From: Myxococcota bacterium
GTDB lineage: Bacteria; Myxococcota_A; UBA9160; UBA4427
Length of the DNA: 32,506 nt
Reading direction: 5' to 3'
Assembly (NCBI GenBank): GCA_028278345.1
Contig: JANQEL010000012.1
Span: 1 to 32,506 of the forward strand
Shown piece by piece: positions 1 through 7,962 of this stretch. A program made the position numbers and the translations under genes. Within the stretch, counting starts at the first letter, position 1, and each line of letters begins with the position of its first letter. The notes beneath the pieces were generated by a model, which did no database searches, was not told where the DNA came from, and saw only the letters and a list, made by a program, of their open reading frames with translations.

Positions 1-577
1 CGTTGATGCCGATCACCGCGGCCACGCGATTCGCATAGCCGGGCTTGTACTTCTTGGGCGCCTTGATCTCGTAGACGCGGGTACGGGCGCCGAACTGTCC
101 GGCTCCGGCGTCCTGTCGCGGAGGTGGACGCCGCGCCGCGGCGCGCAGGACCTTCACGACGTCGCTATGGCCGCGCCTTCGCGCGTGCTTGATCGCGAGA
201 TCGCCCCGCGAACTCTCGAGCTTGATGTCGGCGCCTTCGTCGACGAGGTACTTCACGACCTCGACGTGACCGAACTCGCTGGCGTTCACCAGCGCGGTAT
301 CGCCATCGTATTCCGCGAGGTCGAGATCGGCGCCGGCTTCGTGGAGCACGCGCACGATCTCGAGGTACCCCTCGGCCGCGGCGAAGTGGAGCGCCGTCAC
401 GCCGTCGTCATTGCCTTCGTTCGGATCGGCCCCCGCGGCGAGCATGCGCTGCACCTCGGCCAGGTCGCCGTCGCGCGCCACATCCCACAGTGAAGCTGCG
501 GCGAGAGCCGCAGGCGCCAGGCCGAGAATAAACACCGCCACGAGCGCGACGATGGGTCCGGTTCTTCTCGACGTCAT
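1..577 (-). CDS. Exported ankyrin-repeat / caspase-like (peptidase C14) protein, paralogue A, C-terminus beyond window
   Basis: 192 residues are visible. The start ATG overlaps the TGA stop of the upstream gene as TGATG, which suggests translational coupling. Residues 1-27 look like a signal peptide (basic MTSRR, hydrophobic core, ALA-A cleavage). Residues about 29-150 are ankyrin repeats, with ALHFAAAEGYLEIVRVL and LVNASEFGHVEVVKYL as the clearest units. A Pro/Arg linker (149-160) leads to YANRVAAVIGIN, which matches the first strand of the caspase domain in the neighbouring gene (YGRRIGAVIGIS). The catalytic His/Cys part lies outside the window, so the peptidase call rests on this alignment with the neighbour. 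The likely site of action is the periplasm or outside the cell. The repeats probably bind a protein target or regulator. The two genes look like an old tandem duplication: same domain order, different residues. Confidence 0.8.
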   Translation of the reverse strand, partial: MTSRRTGPIVALVAVFILGLAPAALAAASLWDVARDGDLAEVQRMLAAGADPNEGNDDGVTALHFAAAEGYLEIVRVLHEAGADLDLAEYDGDTALVNASEFGHVEVVKYLVDEGADIKLESSRGDLAIKHARRRGHSDVVKVLRAAARRPPPRQDAGAGQFGARTRVYEIKAPKKYKPGYANRVAAVIGIN

Positions 578-1998
578 CAGCGGCCCCCCACGCCGAAGGC
601 GACTTCCCCGGTCCCGCTCATACGACCGTAGATGGGCGTCTGCCGGCTCTTGGTTGCAAGGCGGACCTGATCGGAGACGTACCAACCGATCTCGCTCGCG
701 GTGATCACTTCATCGCCGTTGCGATCCGCCTCTCCCCGCATGCCCTGGAGCAGGTAGGTGGTGAAGACGCCGCGCCCGCCCTGCTCGATGGCCTGCTGGC
801 CTTCGGTGCCCGCCGTCAGCATCTGCACGGCCTGGATGCGGCGACCCGCCCGACTCGGCGTGCCCTGTCCGCGCGATACGGCGAGGCTGCCCGAGTAGCA
901 GGCATCCATCGCGTAGTAGACGTGCTTGGCCGGCAGGCGATTGCTGAGGTCGCGAATCGTCTCCATCGAAATGCCGGTCGTATAGGCGTCCTGGGTCGTG
1001 CCTTCGTGGGGCACGAGGTAGCCGCGCTTCTCGCCGCTGGGCAGCGTTTCCGTCGTGCCGTGGCCCGCGAAGAAGACGAAGGCGAGATCGTCGGAGCCGG
1101 TCTTGCGCTGCAGCTGGTTGCCGAGCAGGTCGAGGATCGCCTGTCGCGTCGCGTTCTCGTCGTAGAGTTCGAGCACCTCGTCGAAGCCGAGTGCGCGGAG
1201 CATCTCGGCGGTGGCGCGCGCGTCCTTGGCCGCCCCCTCGAGGTTCGTCTGCTTGGCGTAGCGACTGATGCCGATCACGGCACCGATACGCCGGCCGTAA
1301 TCTGCGGTGAAGACGATCGGGTCGGGCGGACCGAACTGCGTGGGCTCCTTCTTCTTCTTGCGCCCCTCGCGCGTGGCCTTCGTGATGTAGGCCGCGATCT
1401 CCTTGTGCCCCTTCTTCTGCGCCTCCTGCACGGCCTCGCGCGCGGGAAGCGAGGCACCGAGTTCGATCAACACCTTCACGGCTTCGAGTTCGCCCGAGCG
1501 CGCCGCCTTCATCAGAGGTGTCGAAGCGCCGGGCGCCTGGCGCAGCAGGCCGGACGCCGAACCGTCGTCCAGCAGATTCTTCGAGTTGCTCGGCCGACCG
1601 ATCGCATCGGGATCGGCGCCGTAGGTCACGAGTACGCGTATCACGTCCACGTGGCCGTAACGGCTGGCGACGTGGAGCGGGGTCGAGCCGAAGCTGTTGT
1701 CGATCTCGATGTCGGCTCCCGCCTGGGCGAGGGCCTCCACGACGTCGGCATGACCCTTCGACGCGGCGTGATAGATCGGCGAGTTGCCGCGAAAGTCGGT
1801 CTGGTCGAGATCGGCGCCCTCGGCGATCAGCTTCTCGACCCGCTCGAGGTCGCCCTTCTTCGCCGCCTTGCTGAGCGATGCGCCGGCAGGGGCGGCCGCC
1901 ACGAAGACTCCCACCGCGGCGACGGCCAGGGCAAGGCCGAGCGCGCGCAGGCCTACACCACACAGCGTCCGATGAATCGTTTTGCGAGCCATGAGCAT
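577..1998 (-). CDS. Exported ankyrin-repeat caspase-like protease (peptidase C14, orthocaspase type), paralogue B
   Basis: 473 residues. The start chosen is MLMARKTIH, with AGGGG five bases upstream; longer frames add low-complexity residues before a clear signal peptide (1-41, core LGLALAVAAVGVFVAAA, cleavage near AGA-S). Ankyrin repeats span about 42-205 (SPIYHAASKGHADVVEAL, TPLHVASRYGHVDVIRVL, TPLMKAARSGELEAVKVL). A Lys-rich linker (212-218) precedes the caspase-like domain, about 234-470. The catalytic dyad is visible: His313 in FFAGHG and Cys367 in DACYSG. Residues 425-436 (DRNGDEVITASE) fit a calcium-binding EF-hand-type loop, with acidic or Asn residues at loop positions 1, 3, 5 and 12. 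Family knowledge: bacterial C14 enzymes usually cut after Arg or Lys, and many are calcium dependent. It is coupled to paralogue A by a 1-nt stop/start overlap. The target is unknown. The export signal is odd for a caspase and suggests an envelope or extracellular role. Confidence 0.9.
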   Translation of the reverse strand: MLMARKTIHRTLCGVGLRALGLALAVAAVGVFVAAAPAGASLSKAAKKGDLERVEKLIAEGADLDQTDFRGNSPIYHAASKGHADVVEALAQAGADIEIDNSFGSTPLHVASRYGHVDVIRVLVTYGADPDAIGRPSNSKNLLDDGSASGLLRQAPGASTPLMKAARSGELEAVKVLIELGASLPAREAVQEAQKKGHKEIAAYITKATREGRKKKKEPTQFGPPDPIVFTADYGRRIGAVIGISRYAKQTNLEGAAKDARATAEMLRALGFDEVLELYDENATRQAILDLLGNQLQRKTGSDDLAFVFFAGHGTTETLPSGEKRGYLVPHEGTTQDAYTTGISMETIRDLSNRLPAKHVYYAMDACYSGSLAVSRGQGTPSRAGRRIQAVQMLTAGTEGQQAIEQGGRGVFTTYLLQGMRGEADRNGDEVITASEIGWYVSDQVRLATKSRQTPIYGRMSGTGEVAFGVGGR

Positions 1999-2224
1999 GG
2001 GTGCCCCTGCCCCGCCGGCGCGTTCCCGCACAGATCCCCCCCTGGCGACGCATGCGAGCGGGTCGTGACGCGAAGCCCCGCCTGTCAGCGCCTGAAAACG
2101 CAGTGGAGTCTGCGAGTTGGGGGATTGAGCGTCAAGGTGGCACGTCGCGGTGCTTCGACTACGGCACACGAACTTCGCACGGGTCCGATGCGGGCCGAAT
2201 CGCGGCGCCGACCCCGCACGAAAG

Positions 2225-2256
2225 CGGGCGCACTCCCGACTCCGGGAGTGCGCCCG
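2225..2256 (-). terminator. Intrinsic-type terminator hairpin after the YugP-type protease gene
   Basis: Arms 2225-2238 and 2243-2256 are perfectly complementary (14 bp, GC-rich) around a 4-nt loop. Read on the minus strand the stem is followed by GCTTTCG, a short weak T-run, about 25 nt after the stop of the minus-strand protease gene at 2282. Before the hairpin on the same strand is GAAATGAC. It probably separates that gene from the caspase pair. The short T-run makes intrinsic termination plausible rather than certain. Confidence 0.7.
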
Positions 2257-2281
2257 TCATTTCGAGTCGGCGTTCTACGAC

Positions 2282-2989
2282 TTAGTCGTCGCGACCGCCC
2301 AACAGACCCAGCGCATGAGCCCAGTAGAGCAAGGTGAGCAGCGACGACACGAAGGCAGCCACGTAGGTGAGCGCTGCGGCGTTCAACACCTTGCGCGCAC
2401 CCGCGAGCTCTTCGTCACTCAGGTAGCGCCCCGAAAGGGTCGCGAGCGCGCGGCTGCTGGCGTCGAACTCCACCGGCAGGGTGATCAGCGTGAAGATCGT
2501 CGTCGCGCTGAAGAGCGCGATGCCCGCGTAGGCGAGCTGCGAACCGAGCGCCGTCGCCATACCGCCCATGATGAAGGCGCCGAAGATCACGAACATCGAG
2601 ATGCCGCCACCGAGGTTCGCCACCGGCACCCAGGCGGAGCGGAACTTCAGCGGGGCGTAGCCCGTCGCGTGCTGGATCGCGTGCCCCACCTCGTGGGCCG
2701 CGACGCCGACGGCCGCCATGCTCGTACTGCCATAGACCGGTTCGGAGAGTCGCAGGGTGCGGGTCCGCGGGTCGTAGTGGTCGGTCATCTGCCCGGCGAC
2801 GGGTTCGATGGTGACCCCCTGCACGCCGTTGTCGGCCAGGATGCGCTCGGCGATCTGGGCCCCGGTGTAGCCGGCTCGAGTGCCGACCTGGCTGTACTTG
2901 CGGAAGTTGCCCTTTACCTGGGCCTGGGCCCAGAGACTGAGCGCCATCCCCAGTCCGATCACCATCCAATAGAGCGGATCGAAAATCAT
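2282..2989 (-). CDS. Membrane zinc metallopeptidase, YugP/DUF zinc-peptidase-2 family
   Basis: 235 residues, starting MIFDPLYWMV. The start is fixed by GAGGAAAGCAAG just before ATG; an upstream in-frame extension is ignored. A first membrane segment covers about 5-22. The zinc motif HEVGH is at 99-103, and the family's LPVEFDASSRA block at 171-181 supplies a probable third ligand, Glu174. Further membrane segments lie near 127-147, 150-171 and 203-225. The domain order and length (about 230 residues) match the YugP-like zinc peptidases, which are integral membrane proteins of poorly known function. The active site should lie at or near the membrane. It sits 180 bp downstream of an M48 lipoprotein protease on the same strand, which fits a role in envelope protein turnover. 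That role is inferred from context only. Confidence 0.9.
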   Translation of the reverse strand: MIFDPLYWMVIGLGMALSLWAQAQVKGNFRKYSQVGTRAGYTGAQIAERILADNGVQGVTIEPVAGQMTDHYDPRTRTLRLSEPVYGSTSMAAVGVAAHEVGHAIQHATGYAPLKFRSAWVPVANLGGGISMFVIFGAFIMGGMATALGSQLAYAGIALFSATTIFTLITLPVEFDASSRALATLSGRYLSDEELAGARKVLNAAALTYVAAFVSSLLTLLYWAHALGLLGGRDD

Positions 2990-3169
2990 CTTGCTTTCCT
3001 CGGTTCCTCGTCCTTGCGAGTTGTTGCGGGCGCGCGTCGCCGGCGTCGGCCGGCACCCTTGCCGCGGCGTTCTGCCCCAGGCAATGGCCGCCAAACTAGG
3101 CCCGATTTCGACACCGTAAAGGCCTCGACCGGTTCTTCTGCCCCTCAGGGCGAGCGAATTAGCCCCTCG

Positions 3170-3967
3170 TCAGCCGCAATTCGGGTTTCGGCCGGCAGCC
3201 CGCGCGCGATCCCGCAGCACCTCGGCCTTGGGCACCCGCTTGTTCAGGTCCTTGATGCGGGTGCGGTGCGAGGGGTGGGTCGAGAGGATCTCGGGCGGGG
3301 CGCCGCCCCCGCGCCCCATGTTCTGCCACAGGGCGACGCTCTCGACGGGTTCGAAGCCGGCGTTGGCCATCAGATCGAGGCCGATCTCGTCGGCTTCGCT
3401 CTCGTGGACGCGGCTGTAGGGCAGCAGCACGCCTACCTGCAAGCCGAGACCGAGCAGCCCGAAGAGCTGCTGCTGCTCGGGGGTCATGCCCGAGGCCTGA
3501 CCGCCGACCTGGGCGAGCACCATGGTCGCCTGGGCGAGGTTCGCCTGGGAGACGCGTTCGTTCGCGTGCCCGGCCAGCACGTGACCGATCTCGTGGCCGA
3601 TCACCGTTGCGACTTGGTGCTGATTCTCGGCGACCGCGAGCAGGCCCGTGTGGACGCCGATCTTGCGCCCGGGAAGTGCGAAGGCGTTGGCGGAATCGTC
3701 TTCGAAGACGACCACCTCCCAATCGCTCACGCGCTCGCCCTCCATCGCTTCGAGGATGTTCGCCGCGATGCACTCGACGTAGGCCACGCGCGCCGTGTCC
3801 GTACTGCGCTGCTGGTTCTCCTTGATCTGCTGGAACGAAAGCGCGCCCATCCGGGCCATCTCGGCCTTGGGAAACATCTTGAGCTGGCGGCGTCCGGTCG
3901 GCGACGTCGCGCAGGCGACGAACAACGCGACCAGCGCGACCATCGCGAAGAATCGAATCGGCTTCAT
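3170..3967 (-). CDS. M48-family metalloprotease, predicted lipoprotein (LoiP/YcaL-like)
   Basis: 265 residues. The start MKPIRFF is preceded by GAGGAGGGCCA, a strong ribosome site. Residues 1-19 form a lipoprotein signal ending ALFVAC, with Cys19 as the lipidated residue. The M48 catalytic motif HEIGH is at 125-129. The third zinc ligand is probably Glu191 in HESEADEIG (188-196). STHPSHRTRI near the end (229-238) is the usual C-terminal signature of the family. Substrates are probably misfolded outer-membrane or periplasmic proteins, by analogy with LoiP and BepA. There is no TPR domain as in BepA, so it is closer to the short LoiP/YcaL type. The gene is divergent from an exported protein at 4177 and shares a 209-bp intergenic region with it. 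Confidence 0.92.
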   Translation of the reverse strand: MKPIRFFAMVALVALFVACATSPTGRRQLKMFPKAEMARMGALSFQQIKENQQRSTDTARVAYVECIAANILEAMEGERVSDWEVVVFEDDSANAFALPGRKIGVHTGLLAVAENQHQVATVIGHEIGHVLAGHANERVSQANLAQATMVLAQVGGQASGMTPEQQQLFGLLGLGLQVGVLLPYSRVHESEADEIGLDLMANAGFEPVESVALWQNMGRGGGAPPEILSTHPSHRTRIKDLNKRVPKAEVLRDRARAAGRNPNCG

Positions 3968-4176
3968 TGGCCCTCCTCGCTCGGGAGTGTACGCCAGGGT
4001 CGAGTCCGCGCGCGCGACCCGTCGGCGCGAATGAAAAGACGTTGATCGAAAGCAAGGAACCGAGAGAGCATCGGACTGCACTCTCCAGGCCGCTAACATC
4101 GCGCCGCGCGTGGAACCGCTTCGCGCCGAACCTCATCCAAGCGCATTCATCGAACCCGTTAGACGGAGGGAGCCCC

Positions 4177-4911
4177 GTGATCGATTCAACCCTGGACCCG
4201 CGAAGCCGCCGACCTCTTTCGACTCCCGGCGCGGGTCGCGTCGCGCGATTCCTCACTGCCCTTCTGGCCGTCGCGACCCTGCTGTTCGGCGCGTCCGTCG
4301 CGGTGGCCGCGGAACCGAGGCTCACCTCCGACAACGTGAGTCGCTTCCTCGATTCGCTTCCCGACTTCGAAGCCCTCGGCCAGAAGTACGGTCAGGAGAC
4401 GCGCAGGGAGAGCCGCAAGCAGGCGCGGAAGATGCCCCACGGCGCCGCGGGCTATGCCGGGATGAGCGCAGACGAAGCCATGGCGATGGCCGCGCCCAGC
4501 GAAGCCGAACTCGAACGCGCCGCCTCCCCCTTCTCCTCGAGCATTCCCGAGATGCGTGCCAGCAACGGCTGGAACGACATGCTCGCGACCGTCAAGCGCC
4601 ACGGCTTCAGCAGCGTCGAAGAGTGGGCCGCGGTGGGCGACCGCGCGATGCGCGCATTCGCAGCGGCGCAGATGAAGCGCGAGATGCCCGAGATCGATGC
4701 GCAGATGGCCGAGATGCAGAAGAGCCTCGCCCAGAGCGGCATGTCCAAGAAGCAGCAGGAGGCGATGATGCAGATGGTGAACTCGTCGCGGCAGACCATG
4801 CAGACCTTCCAGGACGTGCCCGAAGCCGACAAGAAGGCCGTGGCCCCGCACCTCGATCGCTTCGAGGCGCTGAGCCGAAGCGGCATGCGCGACGCGCGAC
4901 GCAGTCGCTGA
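4177..4911 (+). CDS. Exported protein of unknown function, helical, Met-rich
   Basis: 244 residues. A GTG start is chosen because GGAGGGAG lies just upstream and a signal peptide follows at once. Residues 1-45 contain a long basic n-region, the hydrophobic core FLTALLAVATLLFGAS and an AVA-A cleavage site. The mature part is helical, with a Gln/Met/Lys-rich stretch (about 160-215, EIDAQMAEMQKSLAQSG) that may form a coiled coil. No catalytic motif or Cys pair is seen. I do not recognise the family. It is divergent from the M48 lipoprotease, so co-regulation through the shared upstream region is possible. It converges with the next gene with only 4 nt between stops. Confidence 0.78.
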   Translation: MIDSTLDPRSRRPLSTPGAGRVARFLTALLAVATLLFGASVAVAAEPRLTSDNVSRFLDSLPDFEALGQKYGQETRRESRKQARKMPHGAAGYAGMSADEAMAMAAPSEAELERAASPFSSSIPEMRASNGWNDMLATVKRHGFSSVEEWAAVGDRAMRAFAAAQMKREMPEIDAQMAEMQKSLAQSGMSKKQQEAMMQMVNSSRQTMQTFQDVPEADKKAVAPHLDRFEALSRSGMRDARRSR

Positions 4912-4915
4912 CGAT

Positions 4916-6553
4916 TCAACGAGAAGGGCCGAGCTTTCGCAATCCGGCCAGCGCAGTGGGTTCGCTCGAATCGAGACCGAGCGCGCTCTGGTAGGCCGCG
5001 CGTGCCGCAGCGCGTTCGCCGAGGGCGGCGTGGGCGAGGCCGCAGTAGGCGTGGAGGTCGGCGCGGGTGACGTCGATCGCGAGCGCCGACCGGTAGGCGG
5101 AGAGTGCTTCGCGGAAGCGCCCCGCTTCGAAGTGGATGCGCCCGAGCCCCGCGAAGGCGTTGAGGCCGGGTTGGAGTTCGAGGCTCCTCTCGTACTCGCG
5201 CTGCGCCTTGACGCTCTCGCCGCGCATGAGGAAGGCCGTTCCGAGCTCGCTTCTTCCCGTCGCGCTATCGCGTGCGAGCCAGGCCAGGCGATCGAGGCTT
5301 TCGCTCGCGGCTTCCAACTCCCCGGCTTCGAGGGCCGCGGGAATGCGGGCCTGGCTCTCGTAGATCTCTCCGGCTGCGGCCACCAGCAGGACCGCGAAGC
5401 CCGCCCAGATGGCGATCACCGCAGCGCGAGATCGTGAACCCTCCTCGGTTTCGGGACCGACGGTCTCGCGGCGAATCAGGATGTTGGCCACGCGGGTGTT
5501 GCGCAGCTTCCAGATCGCTCCGTCCAGGATGAAGTGGTGCAGGTTGACCAGGGAAGCCACCAACAACCCGAGCCCCAGGTCGAAACTCAAACCGCCGATG
5601 CCGTCCGGCGTGAGCAACATCGCCGGAATCATCCATGCGGCGTTGCCCGCGAGCAGGGCCTTGCCGAAGTAGTGCACCTGCCCACCCCAGTTCGAACTCG
5701 CACGCGCGTAGTACGACGTGACCCAGAGGTACTGCACCGAGTGTCCAAAGACGATCCAACTGAAGTAGTAGGTGCGGTAGTCGAAGTCGACGACCTCGAA
5801 ACCGCCCGTCCAACCGAAGTGACGCGAGGCTTCGGGAACGGAGAACCAGAGCGCCTGGGTGAGACACAGCGCGAACGCCGGCAGCAGATCGCGCCAGGCG
5901 CTCACGCGCAGGAGCCTCGCGCAAGCCACCCCGGTCGCGACCAGGTAGACGACTCCGACAACCGGCACGGCAACCGCAGTCAGCGATGCGGGAAGGCCGA
6001 GATAGGCGAGCCGCACGCTTCCGCTCGCGTACTGCGTCGCCATCGGGTCGACTCCCGTCGGCGTTCCGTGCATCACCAGGAAGAGCAGCACGTACGAGAG
6101 AACGAAGCTCGCGTACAACCAGCGCTTGCTCACTTCGTCGAGCGCCACCCCGCGGCGCCGCAGGAACATCACCGCGACGCCGTAGTTCTGCCCGGTGTAG
6201 TGCCACGGTGACCAGGTGAGATAGATGCTCAGCATCAGCGTCCCCAACCAGGTCACGTGGACCGACGCGGCGAAGAGCGCACATAGCGCGAGGGTGATCC
6301 AGACGGTGAAGATCGCGTACGCCCGACGATCGGTTCGCGTCTCGTAGACGCGCAGCAGCGTGGCGCCGTAGTGGGGCGTGGCGAGCAGCAGCATCAGGAT
6401 CGGAAACAGGGTCACCGGCTGCGCCGCGCGCATCTCGGGGCCGACGGCGAGCATCACCAGGAAGAGCAGCGCGTAGAGCAGACCGCAGCCGAGCAGCAGA
6501 TCCGGCAGGGGACCGTAGAGCCAGCGTCTATCCGATTCGGCTGCAGCCGTCAT
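4916..6553 (-). CDS. Multi-pass membrane protein with histidine motifs and C-terminal TPR repeats, function unknown
   Basis: 545 residues. The N-terminal two thirds (about 15-395) hold about ten hydrophobic segments with conserved-looking polar motifs: TPHYG (59-63), WSPWHYTGQNYG (114-125), FGHSVQYLW (269-277), HYF (294-296) and NLHHFILDGAIWK (337-349). Histidines placed at membrane edges recall diiron or metal-binding membrane enzymes, but the exact spacing of fatty-acid desaturases is absent, so I make no enzyme call. After a final membrane segment (377-395), residues about 403-540 form TPR-like repeats (ALSAYRSALAID, AAYQSALGLDSS). The TPR part should sit on one face of the membrane and bind a partner. 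No clear ribosome site precedes the ATG; the start is chosen because the coding pattern begins here. It follows the VOC gene by 42 nt on the same strand. Confidence 0.8.
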   Translation of the reverse strand: MTAAAESDRRWLYGPLPDLLLGCGLLYALLFLVMLAVGPEMRAAQPVTLFPILMLLLATPHYGATLLRVYETRTDRRAYAIFTVWITLALCALFAASVHVTWLGTLMLSIYLTWSPWHYTGQNYGVAVMFLRRRGVALDEVSKRWLYASFVLSYVLLFLVMHGTPTGVDPMATQYASGSVRLAYLGLPASLTAVAVPVVGVVYLVATGVACARLLRVSAWRDLLPAFALCLTQALWFSVPEASRHFGWTGGFEVVDFDYRTYYFSWIVFGHSVQYLWVTSYYARASSNWGGQVHYFGKALLAGNAAWMIPAMLLTPDGIGGLSFDLGLGLLVASLVNLHHFILDGAIWKLRNTRVANILIRRETVGPETEEGSRSRAAVIAIWAGFAVLLVAAAGEIYESQARIPAALEAGELEAASESLDRLAWLARDSATGRSELGTAFLMRGESVKAQREYERSLELQPGLNAFAGLGRIHFEAGRFREALSAYRSALAIDVTRADLHAYCGLAHAALGERAAARAAYQSALGLDSSEPTALAGLRKLGPSR

Positions 6554-6595
6554 GGCGTCATTGTCGACGAAGCCAGGCGCGATTCACAGCGTGGA

Positions 6596-6979
6596 TCACG
6601 TCTTCGCCGCCTCACCGATCACGAAGACATTCAGTTTGTTGCCATCGAGATCGCGGAAGTAGCCCGCGTAGAAGAACTCGCCGCGCGGCCCCGGAGCCCC
6701 CTCGTCGCGGGCGCCGAGTTCGAGAGCGCGTCGATAGACCTCGTCGACCTCTTCCTTGGACTGGACGTTCAGGGCGACCATGACGCCGTTGCCCACGGTC
6801 GCGGCCTCCTGATCGTAAGGCCGCGTCACAGACAACCCGGGCAGCCTGCCCTCGCGTGACCACACGATGAAATCGTCGGTGTCCATCAGGCGTGTCGCAC
6901 CCATTGGACCGAGCAGTGCATCGTAGAAGGCCGCGGCGCGCTCGATGTCGTTGGTGCCGAGGGTCACGTAGCCGATCAC
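6596..6979 (-). CDS. VOC-superfamily (glyoxalase/dioxygenase fold) protein
   Basis: 127 residues from a GTG start (VIGYVTLGTND), fixed by AAGGAGTAGTGAC immediately upstream. Two beta-alpha-beta-beta-beta halves are visible: GYVTLGTNDIERAAAFYDALLG at the start, and VMVALNVQSKEEVDEVYRRALELGA later, then YFRDLDGNKLNVFVI near the end. The last block, Asp-x-Asp-Gly-Asn-Lys, is the usual C-terminal signature of glyoxalase-like small proteins, where the strand often carries a metal-binding Glu. Here the equivalent position is Asn/Val, so metal binding is uncertain. The substrate is unknown. It may be transcribed with the downstream membrane-TPR gene. Confidence 0.88.
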   Translation of the reverse strand: MIGYVTLGTNDIERAAAFYDALLGPMGATRLMDTDDFIVWSREGRLPGLSVTRPYDQEAATVGNGVMVALNVQSKEEVDEVYRRALELGARDEGAPGPRGEFFYAGYFRDLDGNKLNVFVIGEAAKT

Positions 6980-7218
6980 GTCACTACTCCTTCGTTTCGA
7001 GCGTCCCCGGGGTCCTTGCGTTTCGAAGACCGCGTGCCCGCCGCTACGCAGCCACACGCGGAGCGTACTCTTTGGTCCATTGTGCTGCCCGCGCGCGAAC
7101 GCGATTCCGGGCTACTATTCGCGCCTCCGAGTTGTGCCTCGTCTCGCAACGACGGGCCGCGACCAAGAGTGCGCAGGCGCTTCGCATCGTTCCCGCAACT
7201 TTGCTCGAGCAGGATTCC

Positions 7219-7947
7219 ATGATCTCGAAGTACTTTGCACGAAGTCGACACCTCGCGATCGTGCTCTTCATCGGCCTTGGGGTCGGCCCCGTTCCCGCGT
7301 TCGCGGGCGGCTTCGGCCTCGCCCTCGAATCCGAATGGACCAGCGCGGAGAACGACGCGAACATCCCATTCAATCCGGGCCGGGTGAATCGCGACTTCGA
7401 TCAGCACATGGGCGGGGTCGGGTTCAGCTACGACACCAACATCGCACGCGACGAACCCTGGAACTATCGCTTCAAGGTCGGATACCGGATCGGCCGCCGC
7501 GAACCCGACGACGACTCCACCGTCCGGGTAAACAGGCGAATCGACTCCGAAGACCCCGACGAAGAGCTCATCTCGTATGAGCCGGACAACGAAACGGTCC
7601 AGGGGTTCACCCTTCATCAGGCCGTCGGTTATGGCTTCTGGCGCAAGGAGCACCATCGGATCTGGGCCGGCCCGTCGGTGCGACTCAACGTGGATTGGTA
7701 CGGCCCGGTCACGAACCTCGACGTCATCGACGTGGCCATCGGAGCCGGCCCCGAGATCGGCATCAACCAACACATCACCGACCGCCTCTCGGTTTCGCTG
7801 AGCGCCAGCTACAACATCATGTGGCTGAGTGAATCCCTTCGCGTGACGGGCAAGGATCGGAAGTTCGACGGCTATCAGCACATGGGCGCGGTGGCGCTCA
7901 CGATCTTCTGGCGCACCGTCGACGACGTCTTCGAGCCGCGCGACTGA
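7219..7947 (+). CDS. Predicted outer-membrane beta-barrel protein
   Basis: 242 residues. ATG at MISKYFARSRH with AGGA upstream (CAGGATTCC). Signal peptide 1-29 (core LAIVLFIGLGVGPVPAFA, cleavage AFA-G). The mature protein alternates polar and hydrophobic residues in amphipathic strands (FSYDTNIARDEPWNYRFKVG, HRIWAGPSVRLNVDWYG, SVSLSASYNIMWL). Between strands are acidic loops rich in Asp/Glu (REPDDDSTVRV, SEDPDEELISYEPDN). This pattern fits an 8-10 stranded barrel. The terminal residue is not aromatic; the last strand is ALTIFWRTV followed by a short acidic tail. No family name can be assigned. It is alone on its strand, with the VOC gene divergent upstream and a cytochrome c gene convergent 15 nt downstream. 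Confidence 0.75.
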   Translation: MISKYFARSRHLAIVLFIGLGVGPVPAFAGGFGLALESEWTSAENDANIPFNPGRVNRDFDQHMGGVGFSYDTNIARDEPWNYRFKVGYRIGRREPDDDSTVRVNRRIDSEDPDEELISYEPDNETVQGFTLHQAVGYGFWRKEHHRIWAGPSVRLNVDWYGPVTNLDVIDVAIGAGPEIGINQHITDRLSVSLSASYNIMWLSESLRVTGKDRKFDGYQHMGAVALTIFWRTVDDVFEPRD

Positions 7948-7962
7948 CGGGGCCCGATCGGA

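Noticed and set aside
2107..2135. TTGACG / CAGACT as a promoter for the ankyrin-caspase pair
   Set aside because: -10 matches only 3 of 6; too weak to list as a feature.
2150..4045. Long open frame on the plus strand, 631 codons
   Set aside because: It is antisense to two clear protease genes; Arg/His/Asp-rich translation without domains. High G+C keeps shadow frames open.
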